From Alphaproteobacteria bacterium (GTDB lineage: Bacteria; Pseudomonadota; Alphaproteobacteria; Rhizobiales; Xanthobacteraceae): a stretch of 64,000 bases of DNA. The stretch is taken from NCBI GenBank assembly GCA_026400395.1, contig JAPLPD010000111.1, positions 1-64,000 on the forward strand, written 5' to 3'. Shown here in pieces: positions 23,301 to 31,677 of this stretch (position 1 is the stretch's first letter; each line of letters begins with the position of its first letter). The position numbers and the translations under genes were made by a program. The notes under the pieces were generated by a model. It was given only the letters and a program-made list of their open reading frames with translations. It was not told the DNA's origin and made no database searches.

Positions 23301-25568
23301 CCGAATACGCAGTTGCGGGTGCCGATCAAGATCGACGGCCTTGGCATGCTCGATCAGGCCCGTGTCGTCGTTGCCGCGGTCGATGTCGGAATCCTGAATC
23401 TGACGAACTACAAGCCGCCAGCGCCGGACGAGTATTATCTCGGCCAGCGCCAGCTCTCGGCGGAGTTGCGCGATCTCTACGGCCAGTTGATCGACGGCAT
23501 GCAGGGCACGCGCGGCCAGATCAAAACCGGCGGCGATGGCGGCGCCGAGCTGAACGGCAGTCCGCCGACACAGGCGCCGCTCGCGCTGTTCTCGGGCATC
23601 GTCGAAGTCCGCTCCGGACAGGCCGAGGTCGTGTTCGACATCCCGGCGTTCGCCGGCAGCGTCCGCGTCATGGCGGTCGCCTGGAGCAAGGACAAGGTCG
23701 GCCGTGCCGTGGGCGACGTCGTCGTGCGCGATCCGGTGGTGCTGACAGCCACTCTGCCGCGGTTCCTGCTCACCGGCGACAAGAGTACGATGAACCTCGA
23801 TCTCGACAACGTCGAGGGCGCGGCGGGTGCTTACAGTCTCGACGTCACCGCCGAAGGCCCGGTCGCCATCGGCGAGGGCGCAGTGAAAAGCCTGCAGCTT
23901 CGCGCCAAGCAGCGCGACCGCGTGGTCGTGCCGCTCAATGCCTCAGGCGCCGGCCCCGCGACCGTCAAGGTCGCTATTAAGGGGCCGGGCAACTTCGCGC
24001 TCGAACGCAGTTACGTGATGAACGTCAAGCCCGCCACCCAGGTGCTGGCGCGGCGGACGGTGAAGCCGATCGCCAAAGGCGAGAGCCTGACGCTGTCGAG
24101 CGATCTGTTCGCCGATCTGGTGCCGGGCACCGGCGGCGTGTCGCTCTCGGTCGGTGTGTCGACCGCGCTGGACGCTGCCACTTTGCTCAAGGCGCTGGAT
24201 CGCTATCCGTATGGCTGCTCGGAACAGATCACCAGCCGGGCGATGCCGCTGCTCTACGTCAATGAACTCGCAAGCGCTGCTCACTTGGCTCTCGACGACG
24301 CCATCGACCAGCGCATCCGCGACGCGATCGACCGCGTGCTGGCGCGTCAGTCGTCGAACGGCTCGTTCGGCCTCTGGGGCATCGGCGGCGACGACGCGTG
24401 GCTCGATGCCTACGTCACCGACTTCCTGACGCGGGCCAAGGAGCGCGGCTTTGCCGTACCGGACGTGGCGTTCAAGCTCGCCATCGACCGGCTGCGCAAT
24501 GTCGTCGCCACGGCGGCAGAGGCTTCCAAGGACGGTGGCCGTGATCTCGCCTACGCACTTTATGTGCTGGCGCGAAACGGCGCCGCACCGCTCGGCGACC
24601 TGCGGTATCTGGCCGACGCCAAGCTCGACGATCTGGCAACGCCGATCGCTAAAGCGCAGATCGCCGCGGCGTTGGGGCTGCTCGGCGATCGTGTACGCGC
24701 CGAGCGCGTCTACAAGGCGGCGCTCGACGATCTGAAGCCGCCGGCGCAGACTGAAATGTTCAGCCGCGCCGACTACGGCTCGACATTGCGTGATGCGGCG
24801 GCGCTGGTGACGCTCGCCAGCGAAGCGGGCGGCTCACGGCCGATGATCGTCAACGCGGTGGCGAAGATCGAGCAGGCGAGGGCGCGTGCGCCCTACACCT
24901 CGACCCAGGAGAATGCCTGGCTGGTGATGGCGGCGCGCGCGATGGCCAAGGATGCCGGGGGCGTGTCGCTCAACGTGGCTGGCTCCGACGTCAAGGGCGC
25001 GCTCTATCGCAGCGTCAAGGCGAGCGATCTGGCTCAACCGTTGAAGGTGACCAACACCGGGGAAGCGCCGTTGCAGGCGGTTCTCTCGGTCTCCGGCTCG
25101 CCGACCGTGCCGGAGCCCGCGGCGGAAAGCGGCTTCAAGATCGAGCGGCTTTATTACACGCTCGATGGCGACGAGGCCGACCCGACCAAGGCCAAGCAGA
25201 ACCAGCGCTTCGTCGTGGTGCTCAAGATCACCGAGCCCGATGCGCAGTTCGGCCGCGTGCTGGTGGCCGACTATCTGCCGGCGGGATTCGAGATCGACAA
25301 TCCGCGTCTTGTCTCAACGGGTGAGACCGGTACGCTGTCGTGGATCGAGAACGCTAAGGCGCCGTCGTACTCGGAATTCCGCGACGAACGGTTCAGCGCG
25401 GCGTTCGAGCGGCGTCCGAAGGATCCGCCGGTGTTTTCGGTGGCTTATGTGGTGCGGGCGGTATCGCCCGGGCGCTACGTGCTGCCGCAGGCCTACGTCG
25501 AGGACATGTATCGGCCCGATCGCTTTGGCAGGACCGGCACGGGCACCATCGAGATCGCGCCGAAGTAA
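20352..25568 (+). CDS. Bacterial alpha-2-macroglobulin family protein (YfhM type)
   Basis: About 1738 residues, exported. The signal peptide MFANIRVGLVAALVSIASISLGLIPASAA has no lipobox Cys, unlike the lipoprotein YfhM of Escherichia coli, so it is probably soluble in the periplasm. It has MG-type beta domains (DRGVTGRPAAAGLDAFVYTERGVYRSGETVHVMSLLRD, the conserved A2M Y..R.iYRpGe block), then the thioester site YPYGCSEQ with Cys near residue 1289, followed by an alpha-helical thioester domain (LARQSSNGSFGLWG, DAWLDAYVTDFL) and a C-terminal receptor-like part. It traps attacking proteases covalently. ATG 20352 with GGAGG upstream is preferred to the track start. It is three bases ahead of pbpC, the standard A2M partner. 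Confidence 0.95.
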   Translation: MFANIRVGLVAALVSIASISLGLIPASAAGKAFQRGELDEAAIKLEAEIKTDAGSPGKAVAQLRRDADAAFQKNDVRSGIVILGQIIAQVPDDSATWLRLSRAIQQIRVVIDRDRTAMLERAGTAAYIAYQRAKNRGEEADALVIIGRSFGDRQVWRPSLDALRLGLELRETADVRALYEKMREDHGFRMLDYTIDADSASPRACFQFSESLPEKRVDFSPFVAVAGMDKLALSADDKQLCVEGLKHGERYSVTLRAGLPSTVKESLAKSAELTIYVRDRKPMARFAGKAYVLPRTGQRGIPLVSVNTKAVNVSVYRISDRNLIETVLGRDFQRNLSPYEIERLTDSRGIKVWSGELAVEQTQNAEITTAFPVDLAVGDMAPGVYVMTAQAKGTTSEDYDDMSTQWFIVSDMGLAAYSGTDGINVFVNSLASTEPKGQVEVRLMSRGNEVLGTKKSDANGRIAFEAGLSRGEGALAPAMLVATDAKGDYAFLNLKGPAFDLSDRGVTGRPAAAGLDAFVYTERGVYRSGETVHVMSLLRDAQGGAALNLPLTLVVERPDGIEYRRVAVPDQGVGGHALDVLINSAASTGTWRVRAFTDPKRPAIGETTFLVEDYVADRLEFDLAAPEGKIARNAPAKLTVDGRYLYGAPASALDLEGEVVIGLAKERAGLAGYKFGLSDEEIETSRKPLEDLPQTDDKGKASFEVSLDKVPTTSRPLEAKVIVRLAESGGRAVERTITLPVLASGNMIGVKPLFSGRSLGEGENATFDVALVAPDGKMLSGQGLRFELLKVESRYQWYRRDGRWDYEPIKRTRRVADGRIDVTPDKPARISAPVQWGRYRLEVSSADPDGPMTSMGFDAGWYTEATADTPDMLEIALDKAEYKAGESMTVAVVARAAGRVTLNVMGDKLLSSVTQEVTPGTARIKLPVGSDWGTGAYVVATLRRPLDAQAQRMPGRAIGVQWFSIDRKAKTLALDMKLPALHRPNTQLRVPIKIDGLGMLDQARVVVAAVDVGILNLTNYKPPAPDEYYLGQRQLSAELRDLYGQLIDGMQGTRGQIKTGGDGGAELNGSPPTQAPLALFSGIVEVRSGQAEVVFDIPAFAGSVRVMAVAWSKDKVGRAVGDVVVRDPVVLTATLPRFLLTGDKSTMNLDLDNVEGAAGAYSLDVTAEGPVAIGEGAVKSLQLRAKQRDRVVVPLNASGAGPATVKVAIKGPGNFALERSYVMNVKPATQVLARRTVKPIAKGESLTLSSDLFADLVPGTGGVSLSVGVSTALDAATLLKALDRYPYGCSEQITSRAMPLLYVNELASAAHLALDDAIDQRIRDAIDRVLARQSSNGSFGLWGIGGDDAWLDAYVTDFLTRAKERGFAVPDVAFKLAIDRLRNVVATAAEASKDGGRDLAYALYVLARNGAAPLGDLRYLADAKLDDLATPIAKAQIAAALGLLGDRVRAERVYKAALDDLKPPAQTEMFSRADYGSTLRDAAALVTLASEAGGSRPMIVNAVAKIEQARARAPYTSTQENAWLVMAARAMAKDAGGVSLNVAGSDVKGALYRSVKASDLAQPLKVTNTGEAPLQAVLSVSGSPTVPEPAAESGFKIERLYYTLDGDEADPTKAKQNQRFVVVLKITEPDAQFGRVLVADYLPAGFEIDNPRLVSTGETGTLSWIENAKAPSYSEFRDERFSAAFERRPKDPPVFSVAYVVRAVSPGRYVLPQAYVEDMYRPDRFGRTGTGTIEIAPK

Positions 25569-25571
25569 CCG

Positions 25572-27638
25572 ATGAAGCCGGTCCGTATCATCCTCACCAT
25601 CATTGCCGCCGCGGCGTTCGCGGCGGCCGGCGGCGGTGTGTGGTTTGTGCGGTCGCTCGGTCCGGTCCCGGTGCTCGCCGATACCGACCTTTCGACTCAG
25701 GTGCTCGACCGCAACGGCCGGCTCCTGCGCGCCTATGCGACGCCGGACGGCCGCTGGCGGCTGCCGGTGACGGTGTTCGACGTCGATCCGCGCTTCATCG
25801 AGATGTTGCAGATCTACGAGGATCGCCGCTTCCGCAACCATGCCGGCGTCGATCCGCTGGCGATGAGCCGCGCCGCCTGGCAGTTCCTGGCGAGCGCTCG
25901 GGTCATTTCCGGCGGCTCGACCTTGACGATGCAGGTCGCGCGTCTGCTTGAGCCGCGCGCCGAGCGCACCCTCGGCGCGAAACTTCGGCAGATCGTTCGC
26001 GCCCTCGAAATCGAGCGCAACATGAGCAAAGACGAGGTGCTCGGCCTCTACCTGACGCTCGCGCCCTATGGCGGTAATCTAGAGGGCATTCGTGCGGCGT
26101 CGCTCGCCTATTTCGGCAAGGAGCCGAAGAAGCTCTCGCTCGCTGAGGCCGCGCTGCTGGTTGCGTTGCCGCAGTCGCCGGAACTGCGCAGGCCGGACCG
26201 TTCCGCCACAGTGGCCCGCGCGGCGCGCGACCGGGTGCTCGATCGCATCGCCAAGGCTGGCCGCGTCCCCGCGGACGAGGTTGCCTTCGCCAAGCTTGAA
26301 GTCGTTGTTGCCGGACGGCGGCCGATGCCGGCGCTCGCGCCGCACGCCTCCGATCAGACGGTCGCCGCGCTGCCGAAGCAGAAGCTGCACCGGCTGACGA
26401 TCGACGCGGCGCTGCAGAAGAATCTCGAGGATTTGGCCCGCGAGCGGGCGAAGGCGCTCGGCCCCAATATTTCGGTGGCGATCATTGCGGTCGACAACGC
26501 CAGCGGCGAGGTGCTGGCCCGCGTCGCGTCGGCCGATTATTTCGACGAACGGCGCGCGGGGCAGGTCGATATGACCGATGCGCTGCGCTCGCCCGGCTCC
26601 GCGCTCAAGCCGTTCATCTACGGATTGGCCTTCGAGGACGGCATTGCGCATCCGGAAACCCTGATCGAAGATCGCCCGGTTCGTTATGGCGCCTACGCGC
26701 CGGAAAATTTCGATATGACGTTCCAAGGCACGGTGACAACGCGGCGGGCGCTGCAGATGTCGCTCAACGTGCCGGCGGTGTCGCTGCTCGATGGTGTTGG
26801 CGCGAGCCGTCTGAATGCGCGCATTGCACAGGCGGGAGGCACGCTGATGCTGCCGAAGGGCGAGGCACCCGGTCTCGCCATGGCGCTCGGCGGTCTTGGC
26901 ATCAAGCTATCCGACCTCACCATGCTTTATGTTGGTCTCGCTCGCGGCGGCAACGCCGTTTCGCTCGTTGAGCGCATCACAAGCGCCGAGCCGGCCGCGC
27001 CGCGGCGTCTGCTCGACCCGGTGGCGTCCTGGTATCTTGGCAATATCCTGGTCGGCACGCCCCCGCCGGAGAATGCCGCCGGTGGCCGCATCGCGTTCAA
27101 GACCGGCACCTCCTACGGTTATCGGGATGCCTGGTCGGTCGGATTTGACGGCAAGCGCACGATCGGCGTGTGGGTCGGCCGCCCTGACGGGGCGCCGGTT
27201 GCCGGGCTGGTCGGCCGCGTGGCCGCGGCGCCCATCCTGTTCGACGTCTTCGCGCGCCTCGGCCAGCCGGCCGCTCCGCTGCAGCATGCGCCGCGTGGCG
27301 CCGTGTTTTCGACCAGCGCCAAGCTGCCGCCGCCGCTTCGACACTTTCGTCCAAACGGCGTGGTGGCAAGCGACAGCGCTTCGCCACCCCTCCGCATTAT
27401 GTTCCCACCGAACAATGCGCGTCTCGAACTGACGACATTCGAGGGCAAGACCGATCCGTTGGCGTTGAAGATTACGGGCGGCGTCGAGCCGCTGACCGTG
27501 CTGGTCAATGGCGCACCCACGGCCGCGCGCGTCGATCGCCGCACGCTGTTCGTCGATCCGGACGGGCCTGGGTTCCTTCGTTTGACGGTGATCGACGCTC
27601 GCGGCGCCGCCGACAGCGTCATGGTTCGGCTGCAATAA
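25572..27638 (+). CDS. pbpC: Penicillin-binding protein 1C
   Basis: A 688-residue bifunctional peptidoglycan synthase. There is an N-terminal membrane anchor (IILTIIAAAAFAAAGGGVWFV), then a GT51 glycosyltransferase (YEDRRFRNHAGVDPLAMSRAAW, ISGGSTLTMQVARLLEPR, LYLTLAPYGGNLEGIRAASLAYFGKEPKKLSLAEAALLVALPQSP). The transpeptidase has the SxxK box in SPGSALKPF near residue 340, SLN in QMSLNVPA and KTGT near 509, and the PBP1C C-terminal domain follows from about 600 (PLALKITGGVEPLTVLVNGAP). Coupling to the A2M gene fits the idea that the pair repairs wall damage and captures proteases that have entered the periplasm. Confidence 0.96.
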   Translation: MKPVRIILTIIAAAAFAAAGGGVWFVRSLGPVPVLADTDLSTQVLDRNGRLLRAYATPDGRWRLPVTVFDVDPRFIEMLQIYEDRRFRNHAGVDPLAMSRAAWQFLASARVISGGSTLTMQVARLLEPRAERTLGAKLRQIVRALEIERNMSKDEVLGLYLTLAPYGGNLEGIRAASLAYFGKEPKKLSLAEAALLVALPQSPELRRPDRSATVARAARDRVLDRIAKAGRVPADEVAFAKLEVVVAGRRPMPALAPHASDQTVAALPKQKLHRLTIDAALQKNLEDLARERAKALGPNISVAIIAVDNASGEVLARVASADYFDERRAGQVDMTDALRSPGSALKPFIYGLAFEDGIAHPETLIEDRPVRYGAYAPENFDMTFQGTVTTRRALQMSLNVPAVSLLDGVGASRLNARIAQAGGTLMLPKGEAPGLAMALGGLGIKLSDLTMLYVGLARGGNAVSLVERITSAEPAAPRRLLDPVASWYLGNILVGTPPPENAAGGRIAFKTGTSYGYRDAWSVGFDGKRTIGVWVGRPDGAPVAGLVGRVAAAPILFDVFARLGQPAAPLQHAPRGAVFSTSAKLPPPLRHFRPNGVVASDSASPPLRIMFPPNNARLELTTFEGKTDPLALKITGGVEPLTVLVNGAPTAARVDRRTLFVDPDGPGFLRLTVIDARGAADSVMVRLQ

Positions 27639-27699
27639 GCCGCATTTCCAACCTCCCGCCAGCGTTGTAACGTTGTTCTCGAAATTGGGGAGGGCTTTT

Positions 27700-28023
27700 A
27701 TGCTGATCGATCATCGCACCTACACGGTGCGGGCGGGCGCACTGCGCAAGCAACTCGCACTCTACGAGAAGCACGGCCTCGTTCATCAAAAGCGTCATTT
27801 CGGCGAGCCGCTCGCCTGGCTGGTCAGCGAGACCGGCGACGTCAACAGTTACGTCCACATCTGGGTCTATGAGGATGCCGAGGACCGCAACCGCAAGCGC
27901 GCGGCACTGTTCAAAGATCCGGAGTGGCTCAAGTATATCGAGATGAACGCGGAGGCGGGCTATCTGCTCAAGCAGGAGAGCAAGCTGATGTCGCCTGCGG
28001 CGTTCGCGCCGATCAAACGTTGA
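27700..28023 (+). CDS. NIPSNAP family protein
   Basis: A 107-residue ferredoxin-like alpha-beta-barrel protein: MLIDHRTYTVRAGALRKQLALYEKHGLVHQKRHFGEPLAWLVSETGDVNSYVHIWVYEDAEDRNRKRAALFKDPEWLKYI. This is the usual bacterial NIPSNAP pattern. The start at ATG 27700 has GGGGAGGG upstream; the track start at 27673 is out of range of that site. Bacterial members accompany catabolic operons and have no fixed reaction. It is followed by a Bug receptor and a class II aldolase, so it may belong to uptake and use of a carboxylic acid. Confidence 0.88.
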   Translation: MLIDHRTYTVRAGALRKQLALYEKHGLVHQKRHFGEPLAWLVSETGDVNSYVHIWVYEDAEDRNRKRAALFKDPEWLKYIEMNAEAGYLLKQESKLMSPAAFAPIKR

Positions 28024-28048
28024 GAATAGAAGCGTTGGGAGGACGATT

Positions 28049-29023
28049 GTGATCGGATCGCGTTTTGCACATTTGATTGTGGCCGGTTTTGTCAGCTTTG
28101 CGATAGCCCTGCCGGTGTCAGCCCAGGAGTTTCCGTCCCGGACCGTCAAGATCGTCATGGGTTTCGGGCCGGGTGGTCTCGGCGACATTGCTGGCCGTGC
28201 CATCGGCGAGGTGATGTCGAAGTCGATCGGCCAGCCGGTGATTATCGAGAATATGCCGGGGGCGGGCGGGGCGACCTCGGCGCTTGCTGTGGCTCGCGCA
28301 ACGCCTGACGGACACTCGATGCTCTGGGTGAGCAGCCAGAACGCCATAGCGCCGTCGATGTTCAAGTCGCTGCCTTATGACTGGGCGCGCGATTTCACCC
28401 CGGTCGGACCGATGGCGACTTTCGACTTTGTGCTGTTCGTGCACAAGGACAGTCCACTCAATACCGTGCAGGACGTGATCGTGGCGGCAAAGAAGGACCC
28501 GGACAAGTTCAACTTCGGCTCGATCGCGGTCGGCACCGCGCAAAATCTCTCTACCCTGCAGTTTGTTTCGATGGCCGGGCTGAAGGTGCCGACGGTGCCG
28601 TTCCGCACCACGGGTGAAGTGATGACCGGATTGATTTCCGGCAGCATCCAGGCGGCTTTCGAGACCATTCCGGGCGTCATCGGCCAGATCAACGGCGGGC
28701 AGATGCGTGCGATCGGCGTGTCATCGACCAAGCGCAATCCGTTTCTGCCCAACGTGCCGACCATCGCAGAGAGTGGCGTGCCCAACTACCTGACCTACTC
28801 CTGGAACGGAATGGTGTTGCCGGCCAAGACACCGAACAACGTGGTGATGCGGGTCAACAGCGAGATCAACAAAGCGATCGCGACGCCGGAGATTCAAAAG
28901 CGCTTCCGTGACCTGATCATGGAGCCGCGCACCGGCACACCGGATGACCTGCAAAAAATCTACGACACCGATGTGGCGGTGTGGCGCAATATCATTACTG
29001 AGGCTAAAATTCAGCCCAACTGA
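28049..29023 (+). CDS. Bug/TctC-family tripartite tricarboxylate transporter receptor
   Basis: A 324-residue periplasmic receptor: signal peptide (FAHLIVAGFVSFAIALPVSAQ), then the family signature FPSRTVKIVMGFGPGGLGDIAGRAIGEVMSKSIGQPVIIENMPGAGGATSALAVARATPDGHSML, and NVPTIAESGVPNYLTYSWNGMVLPAKTP. It starts at a GTG with GGGAGGACG in front. Such receptors bind carboxylates or aromatic acids; the matching TctA/TctB membrane proteins are absent here, which is typical of the expanded Bug family. Confidence 0.93.
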   Translation: MIGSRFAHLIVAGFVSFAIALPVSAQEFPSRTVKIVMGFGPGGLGDIAGRAIGEVMSKSIGQPVIIENMPGAGGATSALAVARATPDGHSMLWVSSQNAIAPSMFKSLPYDWARDFTPVGPMATFDFVLFVHKDSPLNTVQDVIVAAKKDPDKFNFGSIAVGTAQNLSTLQFVSMAGLKVPTVPFRTTGEVMTGLISGSIQAAFETIPGVIGQINGGQMRAIGVSSTKRNPFLPNVPTIAESGVPNYLTYSWNGMVLPAKTPNNVVMRVNSEINKAIATPEIQKRFRDLIMEPRTGTPDDLQKIYDTDVAVWRNIITEAKIQPN

Positions 29024-29046
29024 TTTGGGCGAGCGGAGACCTTGCC

Positions 29047-29850
29047 ATGAACGAGCTTCCGAAGATCGATACCGCCAACGCGCGGCCGGCGCACATCGAT
29101 GCGGCCGAATGGGAGGTCCGAGTCGATCTCGCCGCCTGCTATCGTCTTGTCGATCTCTACGGAATGACCGACCTGCACCTCAACCACATCTCGGCGCGGG
29201 TGCCGGGGACCGACGAGCATTTTCTAATCAACCCGTTCGGCATGATGTACGAGGAGATCACGGCTTCCTCGCTGATCAAGGTCGATCTCGACGGCAAGAT
29301 CATCGCCAACTCCAATGCGGACTACGGCATCAATCTGGCGGGCTATGTAATCCACAGCGCCATCCATGGCGCGCGCCACGATGTCGGATGCGTGCTGCAC
29401 ACCCACACCAACGCCGGGATGGCGGTGTCGGTGCTCAAATGCGGATTGTTGCCGCTGACCCAGACGGCCATGCGATGGGGCAAGATCGCGTATCACGATT
29501 TCGAGGGCGTTGCAGTCGAGGTCGGGGAGCGGGAGCGGCTGGTGGCGGACCTGGGCGACTGCGAGGTGATGATCCTGCGCAACCACGGACTGCTTTCGGT
29601 CGGCGCTACCGTCGGACAAGCCTTCAACAGCATCTATCGCTTGGAGCGGGCCTGCGAGACTCAGCTGCTGGCGATGGCGTGCAACAGCGAGATGACCATG
29701 CCGCCGCAGGCGGTCATCGCCAAATCCAACGCCCAGCTTAAGACGATGCCGTCGCCGGACGTGAAGGGAAAGAAACAGGCGCATGGCTCGCTGGAATGGC
29801 CCGCCTTGAAGCGTATGTTGGACCGGCGGGACCCTTCTTATAAGAGCTGA
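29047..29850 (+). CDS. Class II aldolase/adducin family protein
   Basis: A 267-residue cytoplasmic protein with the class II aldolase fold: YRLVDLYGMTDLHLNHISARVPGTDEHFLINPFGMMYEEITASSLIKVDLDGKI, the metal-site HTHT in CVLHTHTNAGMAVSV, and MILRNHGLLSVGATVGQAFNSIYRLERACETQL. The Zn-binding histidines (HTH and the later NHG) are kept, so aldolase, epimerase or decarboxylase-like chemistry is possible. A GGAG site lies before the ATG at 29047. It forms a likely unit with the Bug receptor and the NIPSNAP gene upstream. Confidence 0.92.
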   Translation: MNELPKIDTANARPAHIDAAEWEVRVDLAACYRLVDLYGMTDLHLNHISARVPGTDEHFLINPFGMMYEEITASSLIKVDLDGKIIANSNADYGINLAGYVIHSAIHGARHDVGCVLHTHTNAGMAVSVLKCGLLPLTQTAMRWGKIAYHDFEGVAVEVGERERLVADLGDCEVMILRNHGLLSVGATVGQAFNSIYRLERACETQLLAMACNSEMTMPPQAVIAKSNAQLKTMPSPDVKGKKQAHGSLEWPALKRMLDRRDPSYKS

Positions 29851-29875
29851 CGGGCAAAAGCCGCCCGTTCCTTCG
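29850..29875 (+). terminator. Probable rho-independent-like terminator
   Basis: ACGGGC-AAAAGCC-GCCCGT forms a six-base stem directly at the aldolase stop codon, followed by a short T-containing tail (TCCTT). The tail is weak for an intrinsic terminator, but the position, ahead of a new operon, fits. Confidence 0.5.
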
Positions 29876-29958
29876 CCATTTGGATTTCCAGTGTTGCCGG
29901 GCCGTCCTATTCCGCGGCGGGCGATTTCTCTATTGTCCGCACCGATTCAGGACCAGGG

Positions 29959-31677
29959 ATGACGACGGCTAGCAATCGGGACCAGATTTCCTTCCGCGAC
30001 AAGGGTTTGACCGCGATTATGGATCTCGCGGTGGGATCGCATGCGCGCGCCGTGGCCGTGCTGCTGCTGGCGTCGCTGCTGGCCTTCCTGCCGGGCTTCT
30101 TCCAGATACCGCCAACCGATCGCGACGAGGCCCGCTTCGCCCAGGCGACCAAGCAGATGCTGGAAACCGGCGAGTACGTCGATATCCATTTCCAGGATGA
30201 GGTTCGGTACAAAAAGCCGGTCGGTATCTACTGGCTGCAGGTGGCCACCATCAAGACCGCCTCGGCCCTCGGCATATCCAATGCCCGGCAGCGGATATGG
30301 CTCTACCGCGTCCCCTCGCTGATCGGGGCAGTTGGCGCTGTGCTGCTGACCTATTGGACGGCGCTCGCCTTCGTGTCGCGCCGTGCCGCCGTCTTGGCTG
30401 CCTTGATGATGGCCAGCTCAATCCTGCTCGGTGTCGAGGCGCGTCTCGCAAAGACCGACGCCATGCTGCTGTTCACCGCGGTCGCCGCGATGGGCGCGAT
30501 GGCGCGGGTCTATCTCAGCGACCGGCGCCAGCAGTCTGGACTTGCCGGCTGGACCTGGCCGGCGATTTTTTGGACGGCGCTGGCGGCGGGCGTCCTGATC
30601 AAAGGGCCGCTGATTGTCATGTTCGTCGGTCTTGCTGTGCTGGCGCTGGCGGTGACCGATCGATCGGTGCGCTGGCTCGCGGGGCTGCGCCCGATCCCGG
30701 GCCTGCTCTGGCTCTGCCTTCTGGTGCTGCCCTGGTTTCTCGCCATCATCAGCCGGTCCGGCTCGAATTTTTTCGCTGAGTCGGTCGGCCACGACCTGAT
30801 CAGCAAGTTGGTCAGCATCCAGGAGTCGCACGGCGCGCCGCCTGGCACCTACTTTGCGCTGTTCTGGGTGACATTCTGGCCCGGGGCTACCTTGGCGGCG
30901 ATGGCGGTTCCCACCGTCTGGGCGTCGCGCCGTGAGAAGGGCGCGAAGTTCCTGCTGTGCTGGATCGTGCCGGCTTGGTTCGTTCTCGAACTGGTCATCA
31001 CCAAGCTGCCGCACTACGTGTTGCCGCTCTATCCGGCCATCGCCATCCTGATTTCCGGCGTGGTCGATCCGCATGTGCTGGCGCGGGACCGATGGCTGAC
31101 GCGCGGCGCCGGCTGGTTCTTCGTCTTCCCGGTGATCTTCGGCATCAGCACCGTCGTGGTGCTTGTGATGTTCGGGCGTCAACTGGGTCTACCGGCATGG
31201 CCGTTCGCGGCGGCGGCGATGATCTTCGGTCTGCGGGCGTGGTGGCTCTATCAAGCCGATGGCGCGGAACATGCACTCCTGCGCGGGATGGCCTCGTCCG
31301 GCCTGCTCGCCGTAGCGTTCTACGCCTTCATCGTGCCGTCGCTCGGCACCGTGTTTCCGAGCGCGGCCCTGGCACGTATGCTCCGTGAGGCGGGTTGCCG
31401 GCCCGCCATGGTGGCGTTAGCGGGGTACCAGGAGCCGAGCCTTGTGTTCATGGTCGGCACCGAAACGGCCATGGTTGATGGCACCGATGCGGCCGAATTC
31501 CTGCGCGCTGGCGGCTGCCGGTTTGCACTGGTGGAGTCGCGGCACGAACGGGCGTTCTTGCGGCGCGCCGATGCAATCGGGTTGCGCTACGCGCAACCGC
31601 AGCGCTTCGAGGGCTACAACTATTCCGTCGGCCGCGCGGTTTCGATCGCTATCTATCGGGCTGAGGGCACGCAGTGA
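29959..31677 (+). CDS. GT39/ArnT-like membrane glycosyltransferase
   Basis: A 572-residue polytopic inner-membrane GT-C enzyme with around a dozen hydrophobic segments. The first periplasmic loop carries PPTDRDEARFAQATKQMLETGEYVDIHFQDEVRYKKPVGIYWLQ, the ArnT/PMT-type catalytic acid region (Asp54-Arg-Asp-Glu). It would move a sugar from a polyprenyl-phosphate carrier to lipid A, core or another periplasmic acceptor. The following genes supply a PAP2 phosphatase, a GT2 enzyme that makes such carriers and a LAB_N protein, all tightly packed. The rhizobial RgtA-D galacturonosyltransferases are functional comparators; the sugar here is not known. Confidence 0.9.
   Translation: MTTASNRDQISFRDKGLTAIMDLAVGSHARAVAVLLLASLLAFLPGFFQIPPTDRDEARFAQATKQMLETGEYVDIHFQDEVRYKKPVGIYWLQVATIKTASALGISNARQRIWLYRVPSLIGAVGAVLLTYWTALAFVSRRAAVLAALMMASSILLGVEARLAKTDAMLLFTAVAAMGAMARVYLSDRRQQSGLAGWTWPAIFWTALAAGVLIKGPLIVMFVGLAVLALAVTDRSVRWLAGLRPIPGLLWLCLLVLPWFLAIISRSGSNFFAESVGHDLISKLVSIQESHGAPPGTYFALFWVTFWPGATLAAMAVPTVWASRREKGAKFLLCWIVPAWFVLELVITKLPHYVLPLYPAIAILISGVVDPHVLARDRWLTRGAGWFFVFPVIFGISTVVVLVMFGRQLGLPAWPFAAAAMIFGLRAWWLYQADGAEHALLRGMASSGLLAVAFYAFIVPSLGTVFPSAALARMLREAGCRPAMVALAGYQEPSLVFMVGTETAMVDGTDAAEFLRAGGCRFALVESRHERAFLRRADAIGLRYAQPQRFEGYNYSVGRAVSIAIYRAEGTQ

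Noticed and set aside
22739-23980. 413-residue plus-strand ORF inside the A2M gene
   Set aside because: An alternate frame of a clear A2M coding region, Arg/Gly/Pro-rich.
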